DNA of 64,000 nt, taken from assembly GCF_014839805.1 (NCBI RefSeq), contig NC_051134.1:8029170-8093169 (forward strand), given 5' to 3'. The position numbers and the translations under genes are program-made. This DNA is from Manduca sexta. Its lineage: Eukaryota > Arthropoda > Insecta > Lepidoptera > Sphingidae. Positions 11,798-24,433 of the stretch are shown in pieces. The notes beneath the pieces are model-generated. The model worked only from the letters and a program-made list of their open reading frames with translations, did no database searches and was not told where the DNA came from. Position 1 is the stretch's first letter, and each line of letters starts with the position of its first letter.

Positions 11798-14700
11798 TTT
11801 CAATTGTTTAGAAATGGGCTGGTGGTTTATTTATATAAGTTTATTATTATCGTGTAGTGTACACTTGGCGCAGATAGTTTTAATTTAATAAACGTTAAAA
11901 CTTTCCTCATCAACCTTGATTTTTCAGTAAATGTAACTCATCATAAATAATTATTTAACATTTTATTCTAACAAAGGATATTTAGATAAGGCAGAGTGAA
12001 TTCAAAACTCTACGAAGGGTATAAAGTAATCACAATTCACAAAAAGTAATATCTACCGTCCTAGCGTGACGAGTAAAATGCAGTGCCTTGTAATTGTAAG
12101 TTCAACGCCCTGCTGCTACTGTTTATACTTTATACAAAAGTACCAACTGTCACGACTTCGTGACACTTACATGAAGGCGAGTAAATTGTTCGTTTTCTAA
12201 TTAGAAGACAACTTTATGAAAAGATAAATGTTTCTTTATGTATTTCCTGCAAATTAAAAGTATTTTGAACCAAGAGAGCTCACTCGAGGCCGCTTTGTGT
12301 AACCGGGAGCTTTCCTCATTAATCCTGGCACTGCAGCTGCGTCCTGCACAAAGGTTTCTTCAGGAACGATTTTCTTACAATATCGAATACAATCTATAGC
12401 CAGTACCTAGCCTTATTTTGTTTTCACAAAAAAAAACTTTTTTTGTTATCAATTATCTGCTTAAGCGAAGACTGGAAAATTATGTTAGTTTGACTGCTGG
12501 ATCTTCAACTCCCTCTAAACGGCATTTAGTCGCCTCTTACAACGGGTAATGAGTACCGTGGCGGAGTTCTCAAGATGCCCCCGGACGGGGCGCAACATTA
12601 TGTACAACCTTACGCATTGTAATACAAACTCCGCGGTAGCCATATTCAACGCATTAGGGACAGCTAAAGATCCTCAGATAAAAAGTGCCTAGGTGTCCTC
12701 CGCTAATGCGTCTGCACGTTGCCGCTTAGAACTACTTGAGCATTTATTTTCGCACAATATTAATTCTAAAGCCATTTTATAAACAACAGTTGTAAGATAT
12801 TATCATGTTTAACAAGGTGCTAGGTCTTATATATATAAATAACAGTTTGGGGAACATACCTACAAAATCAGTGTTAACAAGTCTTGATACTTAGGAATTT
12901 TAGGGAGACCAAATTTTTTCAAATACCCTCGTCTTTGGAACGGTATTAACGATTCATTGTTTCAGAACCTCAGCGATTATACGCATTTTGTATAAAGAAT
13001 TACCGTCTCTAATAAAATTTAATCATGATCTATGAAGGATCGACTTATATGCTCCGAAAAATATTTTTATAAATGAATAGTCTGTCTGCCCTTACAGAAG
13101 TATGCACTATGTGTCCTACTCATTCAACTACATCGTATTATTTTTATATATTTCTACATATTCATTATTATTTATCATTGCAAATAAATTTTAAAGTAAT
13201 TATCCGATGACATCTTGCTACGAACTATTATCTTTACATAGTATAAAACATAGATTGATTCAATTTAAATTTTATTTATTTTATTTTTTAAAGCAATTAA
13301 GTAAAAGCTTGTTTTTTTACTATAAACTCTTTGTTTTATTCCGTTGTAGTATCTACCGAGTCGGAAACTTTATCTAGTCTCTATACCTCTGTACCAGGCG
13401 TATCTTTGATACCGTAATCACTCGTGGTTTTCTTATGAATACAAGGGTTAATTTTTATGGATTTAATATTGATCGAAATGAATTTCCTATCAATAAGTGA
13501 AAACACAGATATTTGCGCGTTAAGAATGGTATCCCGCTAAGTGTGAGACAAGTAGGGCATACGTGGGTGTAGGCAGCAGCGGCACCGCATCACAGCTGCA
13601 TTGTCTGTCTTCAAACTATCGCTAATTATTCACCACTGTTTTAAATAGAAGCGTACATTTATACTTCCGACCCCACTTACGTATATTCTTAATTATGTTA
13701 GTAATTAATTTATTGCGCATAGTTTTACGGTATTACTTATATTATTTAATAAGTATCTGTCGAGTGCGAGGTCTTTGCTTCGTTTTTACAAGCACGTTTC
13801 TTTAATTTTAACTTTAACCTAATGAAATTGAAATCGTGCACGATGCAGCCAGCAATATTCAATCGTAATTGAAGTTGATTAGCATTGGTTATAATCGATG
13901 ATGAAAAGTTTTATTCAAATAAATAGTACGTGATACCAAGTTACCCAAATAAAAGAAATGTTTAACTATGAACTTATCCGTTATTACAGACAATATAGTG
14001 TAATAAACATTTCTACGTATAACTAGATACACCATTTAATTTTGTTGGATGTAATCTCCAAGGATTGTCAAAAGGACGACGAGTCTTATCTCGGATCGCG
14101 GCCCGAAGTGCTTGGTTTTTGCTAACGGCGCAAATTATTGGAGCTTATCCCACAGCGGCCTCGGGACGCATTGATTTCTGATAACAGAGCGACATAGCAA
14201 CGACCCTATAGGACAAACTTCGCAGGAGGGTCCAGGAAAAATATAATATTTATTCAACGCTCGCACCGACGAAGGCCTAAAATAATAATGTTGGTAAGTG
14301 TTTGACGTTGGGCGAAGTTAACGTCTTCGAGTGCTCCGGTTATTGGTTCGAGCTGGTTACGGCAAAAGTTTGTTATCTCATAAATGTATGTTACTTACGT
14401 GTCGGAGGAATAACTGCAAATTTATGCCTTATTACGAGTGGACAGAGGTCTTAATTACTTACCACTTAGAAGTGGTGAGAGGGCAGAAGTCGAGTCTGTG
14501 TGGAATATAAATTGACAGTCATTAGCAGCTGTTAGTAGTTCGCTATCTAAAGTGTGCTTCACAAGTTATCCGAGAGAGGCCGGGGCTCGGCGGCCGGCGC
14601 GCTCTCTGGTGGCAACGTCGGTAACAGTACGGACGCACTGCGCGCCCTCTAAGCACACAATGCAACGCTTCGCCAGACATTAAATACAAGCTATTGCAGG

Positions 14701-14997
14701 ATGCATTACTACTATGAGAATATGCCAGGATTACAGTTTCTGTTACTTATATTTATCTCAAAAAGATTTATCAATTACATTCAATTATTTGTCTTGATTT
14801 AACTAAGTATTGTACGCGATGTGCTATCTTATTGAGATATAGAATCCACAAATTGATAATTATATTTCGTTTTTACGAAATAAACTTACCTATTAGTAAA
14901 ACTGTCCTACCAACTATGAAATGAAATATGAGAACACCTCCACTGCTCAAAAAGCACGTATTAGTTATCTGTCTGAGAATTTTTTACAATGGTTCAA

Positions 14998-15029
14998 ATG
15001 TATGTATGTATGTATGTATGTATGTATGT
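14998..15029. repeat. (ATGT)n microsatellite
   Basis: About seven tandem TATG units. No gene nearby. Confidence 0.9.
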
Positions 15030-18000
15030 TAAAATGTACTTAAAAAGAATATTTGTAATAATTGTATTGAATATTTGTATTGTTCTAATTTTCACAAGTG
15101 TTCTGAAACGTTTACCATTTGATTTTAATTACACACAGACTTGTGAAACACAACAAATAACTGTGTACTTTGAATCACATTAACCCCCTTCGCAAACCTG
15201 TAATTAAGCGTAGCAAAAGACTAGAACTTGGCCAAGAATAGCTGATGGTTAACGGACCAGTGGACACCGATCCCCATGACCGGCTTAAAATAAAATAACC
15301 ATTTAAATCTAAACTTCCAGGAATCCGACCACCTAGATACATAAAATATTACAATGAACTTGACACATTGCACCTGTTCTCTGTTACTCATATGAGACCG
15401 CGTCGGTCGCAACCTCATAACATAGTCGAACCAACCCATTCATAATAAAAACATCGACAGTGAAACTCAATCAAAACAAGTGTAATTATAAACACTGATT
15501 TACTGAAATATGGGATTATAGGAAAGTACCAAGGTAAGCCAACGGGGAGTCCAAAACTTGAGAACTGTATATTATTAAGTTACGAAATCAAACAGCTATA
15601 AACTGGCAAAGTAAACACCACCCGAAATTAGTTTCGGAGCGTAGTTTGGGATATTTACTTGAAGTACAGCGGCCCCGCGTATTGTTACGTGTTCCCGGCA
15701 TCGTAATGCACGACTACAACTATGTAATTGCATTTAAGCTGCTGTTATCAAACAAAGTAGCAATACAACAGTATCAAATATATTTATGTATTATTGTAAA
15801 CTGCTTTTAATTTATTGGAGTTTTGGGTAAATCGTAACGTAACAAGTGGAAGTTGGATCAAAACCTCTTCCACAAGTTTATACTATGTACTTAATACGTA
15901 GTTATTACATATATAGTTTATATTACTCTTACATTGCTAATTAGGCATACCACGTAAATTTACACCTTTTTATATTTACATGTAAATATCGTCTTCCATT
16001 TTGTTTTGTACCGTTATAGGTAAGTCTTTTTTATAATACAACTATAATTCTTACCTTGTATCTCCCGATGAATGGCAGAAAAAGCCTTTAGCAATAAGCT
16101 CGCCGCCTGTAAGAAAATATTAAATATAATATTGCAACTCCCTTGTATAGAGAAAAACAATATTAGTGCGATTTCGTCGACACAGAATCTAGTCATAATT
16201 AATTTCATGTTTAGAGTAAAGAACAAGGAAGACTTAAAGAAACATAGTCCGGCCATCTGTCGGCGACTTATCTCAGAGACTCTTCGTACTATAAAAGGTT
16301 AATTTGGAGATATACATACTATTATAAATTACAAAAAAAATTAAGGACCTCATCTACATGTAAAATGTGGGTGTTATTTTCTCATCTGTGTCTTGGTGTG
16401 GGGTATAATGTAGCTAATGTGTAAAAACACTTTTTTGATTGTAAGATCAGTTTTCGAAATATTAAGCTTTAAAGAGCTAAGTAAATTTCAACTGTCCACA
16501 CTCCACACCCCACGTCAGCTAAATGTTTGGCTTTTGAATGCGTGAAAGACTATCATGACAAAGGTAAGTACAGCTAAGCTTAGTAAGTCAGATAAGTTAA
16601 CGAATAATAGTTGATCGTGGTATAAAATACACTTACTTGGAGAAGTAGGAACCAAAATTTCCATTGAAAATTACTTAAATGAAGCTGTTAGTTGCTTAAA
16701 ATAGGTGGTAAGTAAATATAAGTTCGCATAATATGGTGAGGAGAGACTGGGTAATACTTCATTTCGCGTATGCCGACATCTTTTAATCATTTATATTACC
16801 TTAGAATTGTGTTAGTCAGCCCTAATGTGGAGCAATGCTTAGGCCGTGTTTGTCAAGTCGAAATAATAAGAGAGCGCGACTTCACCAATTTGCCCTCAAT
16901 TACAAACAATTAAACAAATGCAAGAATTTATTTATTTAGTTTAGCCAAAAAGCGAGCTGACAACGTATTTATTTGTGAACAGTTAAAAGGTCCGCAGGTG
17001 AGGTGTGATCCGGATTCAAATGCGCCGAACGTATCCGGATGATCCGCGATATATGGCGCAGTTTATTGTGTTCACAAATCACCCGACGCGGCGCGGCCCG
17101 GGAGCTGGCTCAGCGCTAAAAAATATCATTTCAAACAATCCGGGATAAAGTTGGAACAATTAGTATTGATATTGTTGACATATTGTTTTGGTGGTTTCGT
17201 CCGAGACTGGATGCTGTAATAATATTTTTTTCTTGTATTAATGCAATACAAAGTCACCAGTACCTTCGATAACTATTTATGATAACACTTTCTCTATACT
17301 ATGACAATACTTACCTAAGATAGAAACGTACGTATTTATTTTAAGGCACAATGGACATGATCCTATCATGTTTACTAATAATATGTAAAGCTGAAGGGTT
17401 TGTTTGAACATGCTAATCTCGGAAAATATTAAACTGAATTTGATTTTTTTTTTCACTAATAGGAAGTTACATTACTTCACAGTGCTATAGAATACATTTA
17501 ACCCTGGAATATATTTATTCCGGAAACCCTTTTTAAGACGCCCAGCGTCGCAAGCAACAGTTGAATAGTTAGGTTCTTCATAAATAAGTACGTAGATACT
17601 TACACTTCTAAATTGTTTACCGGAATTTTTATAATTTTTTTATGACATGAATGTATGACTTAGGTACTTATGTTACAGTTATAAATTCATAACGTAAATT
17701 TAACGTGGAATGTAAATCGTAAAAGAGAATACTTACAGTCTCCAAACTCAAAATTCATTCCACACGCCGCGCCCGCGCCGCGACACACGCACGCGCCCGC
17801 CCCGCCTCAATAATACAAAACTGTCCGCTGCAACATGAAGTGTTTATATTTTCATCATCATGTTTGTATGATTTCTCAAGGTTGGTCTTTACTTGTTCCT
17901 TTTATTAATATAAGTAAGTACTTAATACTTACCTTGTACTTGATATGATTTCTGAGTTGTGAGAGGAGAGGAATATTGGATAAATTTGCGTTAAACCAGA

Positions 18001-19329
18001 GTAGGCACGTTTCACATGATTGTGATTTTTCTGTCCTACATATTTTTGCAATGGAGTTGTTGACCCGTGCCAATATCACGTTTTGATGTCATCATCGGCC
18101 GCAGCCTTAGATAGTTATAAACATAAATTACTTAGCAGGCAAATAGGTAGGTATTAATAAGTATACCTACTTATCAATAATAAAAGTAAGTAAGTAATTA
18201 AATTATTACCAAAGGCGGTACATATCTAAAGTTACACGCCAGACTGTTTTAACGTAGGTTCTAGGTACAACATTCATCTTGCATAATTGTAACTAGTAAT
18301 TAAGTAAGTACATATAATATTATATTGGACAATAATAAAATTATCTTAAATCATTTACTTGTCTATATTAATCATTAAGTACATACCTACATAGTTTTGA
18401 GGGTATCTACAGACGATGTAAAAAAGTCACAACTAGGTTATAGTTAGTTAGTTTTTCACAAAGTCACAATTCACAACACATTGACACGCCATAGAGAGTA
18501 TTGAATACTTTAGTGGAATTTTATCACATAAACCTTAGAATTAATAACATATTATGTACATAACATTATGATAACAAAATATTTCAATCTATATACTTTT
18601 AAAACTTCTTTAATTCAATTGTTGAAATGCGCGTGTAGGTACTAGGTACACGCTATACAGTGACTAGTGGTGACTAGATGAGTACCTACTTACTGAGTTT
18701 CGCATTTCGCGCTAAAATTGCGTTCCATTACTCGCTATATATATATCTCTCCGTGTAGTGCTTTAATAATCGTATTATTATTATGTGCAATTTTATATTC
18801 CAACTTATATGTCATTCCACACAAAAATAAAAATACAGACATATATTTACACAAATTCCCAAAACTAAACATAATCTATAATCCAAAAGAAAATAGTTTA
18901 CGAACTCAAAATGTGTAGCTTTATGTATGTTACCGGAGTTAAAAAATAATTAATTACGACAAACTTTATGAATAAGTTATTAAAAGATTTAATCTTCTTG
19001 ATTATTTTTAAAAGAACTTGTATTTAGAAAATAAAACAGGTGTTGGAATATTCAATATAAAATAACCAGAATAGGAGTATAGCGGGCGTTAATTTCAACG
19101 ATTGAAAAAAGTTTAAATCTTAGGGCAAAAAGGCTTTTAGCTAGAATATTACACTGTCTATGGTCAACATTATGACCAACATTCACAAACAAATTCATAA
19201 CCTCTAAAAAAAAAACATAAACTATTTTTAGGTAATATAATACGAAACAAGTATGAAATATACTCAAAAATTCGGTAATTCGACAATTATACTTATAAAT
19301 CATCCATAATAAAATAATATGAGACGGTG

Positions 19330-19770
19330 TCAATATAAGCTGTCATGTTTGACTTTGACGTTCATTTTCGCGGTAGATAAATGTTACAACCTTTCACAAA
19401 AAAGTATGGAAATCTGTTGACGTTTACACATTTAGATGTGAATTCAATATGGAGCGTTAACTAAAATACATATTTTTGGTAGTTTGAGCCATATTTCGGT
19501 GAGTAGACAATATTATAAAGTGTTATTGTTAAAGTGAGCACACCAATTTATCACTTCCGTTGGGACAGGAAAAGGAAGTGTGTATTATGGCGGTCGAAAG
19601 GCATGGTCTGCCGAAGTATTTGACATCCTTATCCTGTTATTTTCGATCAATAATATTGGCGCAGAAGCGCGAACTGAAATGTTTTGAGTATCGACTGGTG
19701 TTATTTGATTGAATGTTCTCATTACGCGAGAAGCCGAGGTCATCGGCGCGCTCCATCATCATGGTAACAA
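19330..19770 (+). promoter_or_regulatory. Candidate promoter / 5' untranslated region of GABPB with paired ETS cores
   Basis: About 2.8 kb upstream of the first GABPB coding exon, two GGAA ETS cores lie in opposite orientation (CACTTCCG at 19552-19559 and GGAAGTG at 19574-19580), followed by ATGGCGG at 19587-19593, which resembles a YY1 site. A good donor-like GTGAGT occurs at 19499. GABP itself binds such ETS sites. That this is the GABPB promoter is inference; no TATA box or initiator was identified. Confidence 0.3.
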
Positions 19771-20298
19771 GATTATCTAAATAACAAATGATAATCAAAT
19801 GATCTTTCTACACTTAACACAAACACGGTTCTTCGGAAATAAGAGCGTTTAAAGTACAAACTAGAAAGGAAAAATACAAATATGTCATATTATCTATTAA
19901 CACATCACTAATGAAAGGAATAGGTAATAGTGTTCTGCAAAAAGTTTAACACATTTAACATAATTTAGAACATTTATCTTGATAAAACTAGTGTTTGGAC
20001 TCTTAAAGTTTTATAACACTATGAAGTAAAAATATAAGTCAGTTATTAGAACAATAGCCTTCATAGTTTATCTAAAAGAAAGTTGTGGAGACATAATTTA
20101 TATTCTACTTATTTTTCATTTCAAACAGTATTACTTATTCCAAAAATGAAGGTTTGTACATTTAATATGCTTATTTAAGGTGCTTCCATAAAAAAAGACA
20201 CAAATTTAAATAGCAATAAGTAGGTACATATAAATCAATAAAAGCATTGTGCCGCCTAACATGACAGAGTACTCCTGTAACATCATGGAGTAGAAATC

Positions 20299-20556
20299 AA
20301 CAATCTCCAAAAACAAAATCTTATCTGCAAAATGTCTAGTTGCAGTGTGAAGGTTTTAAGTTTAGTGAAAATATAAATATCAATTACTTATTTCAAAACT
20401 ATTGATTGTTATCAAAAATGTAATTGTTATCAAAAAATTATATAATTTCTATTTTGAGGTATGTAAGTAATTGATTTTTATATTTTCACTTACTTAAAAC
20501 CTTCACACTGTAACTAGACACTATGCAGATGAGAATTTGTTCTTGGGGACCATTGA
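20299..20556. mobile_element. Imperfect foldback MITE
   Basis: Arms 20333-20390 and 20464-20520 are reverse complements with few mismatches (TGTCTAGTTGCAGTGTGAAG). Weaker pairing continues outward (CCAAAAACAAAATCT against AGAATTTGTTCTTGG). No clear target duplication was found, so the outer ends are approximate. Confidence 0.6.
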
Positions 20557-20889
20557 AATATTATACTGGACAGTATGGGCATTCAATGGTTGAGCCACTT
20601 CTTTCCTGTTCAAAGTTGCAGATGTATGCGTTGATGAGTTTGTTTGTCATTTATCAATATAGGCATGTAAAGCTCCACGAGAGCAGAATAATATGCATCA
20701 AATACATGATAGATGGAAGAGTTCAAACTGAAATGTTATTAATGAACACAATTCGGCTGCTTAATAAGTTATGCTCTATATGAGACTGCATTCAGTGTGT
20801 TGTTTTACCTGTATTTAAGTGAATAAAAATAACCAAACTTATGCATGTATTTCTCTGCAGGTAAGAAGAGTTGCAATATATTTATCAAA

Positions 20890-21050
20890 GATAAATATTT
20901 TCTTGGAATATAAAGTAGCCTATAGCAATCAAGAGTAACGTAGCTTCCTATAAATGAAAAAAAAAAAACAAAATCGGTTTAATATTGTAGTTCTTGAGAT
21001 TAATGTGTTGAAACAAACAAACTCTTAAGCTTTATATATTAGTGTATATT
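20890..21050 (-). mobile_element. Degenerate Helitron fragment, inverted
   Basis: Shares GTTCTTGAGATTAATG, AAACAAACAAACTCTTAAGC and TAGCCTATAGCA with the 5' part of the 54067-55287 element. A shorter relic of the same family lies at about 17380-17500. Confidence 0.4.
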
Positions 21051-21263
21051 TACAACACTAATTCTTTGCTGTTACATGATTGTTTAGCAAATTTGTTCTT
21101 GGGTATTTATTTTTTCAATATCAGTTTTGATACATTTTGAAATACCAATGGTTTTGCAATCAAAGTGGGCTGCCACTATAGCAATGTGTATTCAATGATT
21201 TGTTTTGTCTGAGTATGGTGAAGCAAGGATGTGCAATGCTCATAATCTATCTATCTATATCTA

Positions 21264-21783
21264 TCTATACTTATAATAAATCTGTAGAGAGGTCAATTCT
21301 GTACATGAAATATATTTCCAAAATAACTATCAGGGGGTGATTAGGGATTGATACTGATGCCAAAAATGCAATTAGTAAAATTTTTGTCTGTCTGTATAAC
21401 CGTTATAGAAACAAAAACTACTCGACGGATTTTAACGAAACTTGGTACAATAATTTGTCATACTCCTGTGCTGGTTATAGTATACTTTTCATCACGCTAC
21501 AATTAATAGGAGCAGAGCAGTGAAGGTAAATGTTGGGAAAACGGGAGAAGTTATTCCATTTTTTAAGCTTCCGTCGCGTGTGCAACCTTAATGGTTAAAG
21601 CTACACAGAAATCATGTATGACGGAAATGTTCTCCTTAAAATTATGTAAAAAATATCCTACGACAGCATATGTCTATCTTTTATGGTTGACTCACAATAA
21701 CACGTGTAACTCTCGATAGCTTAGCAGTTCGAAACTTTCTCATTATATTTGTCTACTCTTACGTTTATAACACTCTCAGTCAG
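21264..21783 (+). mobile_element. Helitron-related element (second family), possibly 3'-truncated
   Basis: Starts TCTATACTTATAATAAATC and matches the 3' half of the 986-bp Helitrons as far as AAGCTTCCGTC, then carries its own end (to CTCTCAGTCA). It is followed at 21783-21900 by a G-rich stretch starting CAGCCCCGGATCTATGG that looks like one end of a hAT element. Confidence 0.55.
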
Positions 21784-21948
21784 CCCCGGATCTATGGGGG
21801 GGGGGGCAAGCCAGGGTCCGTGCCCCGGGCGGCGAATTTAGAGGGCGGGAAATTCAAACTTGGCAGACGAATACACATCTCATCATTAACGCAGCTTTGA
21901 CTACTGCAACATCTATACTCTATACTATCTATACTATAATCTTCTTCT

Positions 21949-22287
21949 TCTATACTATAAAGCTGAAGAGTTTGTTTGTTTGTTTGTTTGAACGCGCTAA
22001 TCTCAGGAACTACCGGTCCAAACTGAAAAATTCTTTTTGCGTTGGATTGGGATTATCCCTCTTAAAAAGTTCTAAAAAAATATATTATAAAACAAAGTCC
22101 CCCGCTGCATCCGTCTGCCTGAACGTCTTAAACTCAAAACTACTCAACGTATTAAGATAAAATTTGGTATGGAGACAGTTTGAAACCCTGGGAAGGACAT
22201 AGGCTCCCGAGAAACTACTACTTTTATAATGGAAAACTTTAGCCTGAAAAACTTTATAACGCGGGCGGAGCCGCGAGCAAAAGCTAG
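21949..22287 (+). mobile_element. Short non-autonomous Helitron (339 bp) just upstream of GABPB coding exon 1
   Basis: TCTATACTATAAAGCTGAAG start, CGCGGGCGGAGCCGCG hairpin and AAAGCTAG end before T. Matches the elements at 48959 and 54067 but lacks the middle. Ends 85 bp before the acceptor of the first GABPB coding exon. Confidence 0.7.
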
Positions 22288-22382
22288 TGATTATATAAAT
22301 AAATGTATATAATATAATAATATGAATATGATAAATTATGTGTAATACCTACTGATTTTATTACTGTTTCAGATGAGTAACC

Positions 22383-24058
22383 ATGACAACAGACTTGTGC
22401 ACAGATGATGTGGTGGTGCATATTACTGGGCCTCAGATTTTATCTGTAAGTCCTCTAAATTCACAACAAAACAATATAATAATTATTAATTATAAAGAAT
22501 GAACAGATGATGGTTATATTTTGAGAACATTGTCAAGAACTAATTGTTAGAAACTGAAAGATTGAATAACTATATATTATTTGCACAATACTGCATAGAG
22601 TCTTGTCCCTTGGGAACGATTGTCATTTTCACGATTAATAATATTTATAAGTTTCATATGAGTGTGATTGAGGCAACATTTCCCAGGAAAGTGGTTGGGT
22701 TCATAAATCCTAAACTGTGTTTTGTTTGTCAGGCGGGCGGTATAGTGGAGCCGGAGCCGCTGCCGTCGTGCGCGGGCGGGGCGGGCGGCGCGGGCGGGGC
22801 GGGGCGCGCGGGCGCGAGCGGCGGCGCCGAGCTCGGGCGGCGGCTGCTGGTGGCGGCGCGCGCGGGCGACACGCGCGCCGTGCTCGACCTCATGGCGAAG
22901 GGCGCGCCCTTCACGACTGACTGGGTGAGACCGACACCGACCACTCCTCAGACTCCTCTTACACTCTACAACGAATAGTGTCGCTGCCCATATTAGTCCC
23001 TATTTAGAGTAAAAAAATGGTACTCGCGCTGACGCTCGCTGCGGCGTGATATGGCAATTTATTTTTGGGTCTTAAGTTTAATATTAAAATGAAATTCCAA
23101 AGAAATTTGGTAAATTTATTTAATATTCAGTATTTTTAATCTCGTAAATTAAGCAATCAATTTCCGATTTACTCCGTGCACGGCTATTGAAAAATGCGTT
23201 TTGAGGATTCCCTAATTGAGACGGTGTCTCCAGTTACGTTGAGACGAGTTAACATTAAATGTTGCCCGTAGCCCATAGGGTGACTGACCATAGGCCTAAC
23301 GAAGCGGCCGCTCCAGGTACGAAGGGTCAAGGAATACCCCTGCCCTTTGGTGACTGGTGGCGAAGGTTTCTAGAATCCCGCGGCGCCCTTATACACTTTA
23401 AGGTGGAGTGAGTAAAGCAGTTGCCTGGGTGAAAGGTCCTAAAAAAGGCGTCACAGACTCTCAGAGGGCGCTATAGGAATATGATTGGGACCTAAAAAGA
23501 AGTTTGCCCGAACGTTGGAGGTAACGTGTGTTTTTCCATCAGCTGGGCACGTCGGCGCTGCACCTGGCGGCGGGCGCGGGCCACGCCGACACGTGCGCCG
23601 TGCTAGCGCGCGCCGGCGTGTCGCGGGACGCGCGCACCAAGGTCGAGCGCACGCCGCTGCACCTCGCCGCCTACGCCGGACACACCACCGTCGTCGAACT
23701 GCTGCTCGACCTCGGCGCAGCTATAGATTGCAGGTGACTCATCATACTTATATTTTCACATAAATTCTCATTCCTTTCTACTCTACTAACTACTGCTTAA
23801 ATAATCCACTGTTAATGTGTGGTGTCGCGCAGGGACATGTTGCGCATGTCGCCGCTGCAGTGGGCGGCGGCGCGCGGGCACGGCGCGGCGGCGGCGGCGC
23901 TGGTGCGGCGCGGCGCGGATTTGTCGCTCGTGGACAAGTTCGGGCACACGGCGCGTGCGCTGGCAGCGCGGCGCGGACACCAGCACGTGGTGCGCGCGCT
24001 CGACGACGCGGCGCGTGCGCGGGAGGCGCAGCGCTCCGTGCGCGCGCTACAAGCAGGT

Positions 24059-24109
<51 letters not shown>

Positions 24110-24281
24110 GTGCGCACGCTACAAACAGGTCTCACACACACACACACACGTGCGCGCGCTACAAGCAGGTCTCACACACGCTGACACACACACGTGCGCG
24201 CGCGGGGGGCGCAGCGCTCCGTGCGAGTGCTACAAGCAGGCCACACACACACACACGCACGCACGCAAACGCACGCACGCA

Positions 24282-24346
<65 letters not shown>

Positions 24347-24369
24347 GCACACACACACACACACACGCA

Positions 24370-24433
<64 letters not shown>

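Larger units (their letters stand above)
8843..19329. other. Gene-poor intergenic region
   Basis: Ten kilobases with only short random frames, a hairpin (11758-11797), a microsatellite (14998-15029), a retroposon-like relic at about 12500-12580 (CATTTAGTCGCCTCTTACAA) and GC-rich patches near 14580-14650 and 17760-17810. It could hold regulatory DNA or noncoding exons, but I cannot show any. Confidence 0.45.

Noticed and set aside
16072..16302. 76-aa plus frame containing HSPAICRRLISETLRT
   Set aside because: No family match, no neighbouring exon in phase and no codon bias. Possibly a relic of a mobile-element protein, but unsupported.
20523..20783. 86-aa plus frame beside the foldback element
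   Set aside because: It begins inside the outer arm of the MITE, and its amino-acid sequence resembles nothing I recognise.
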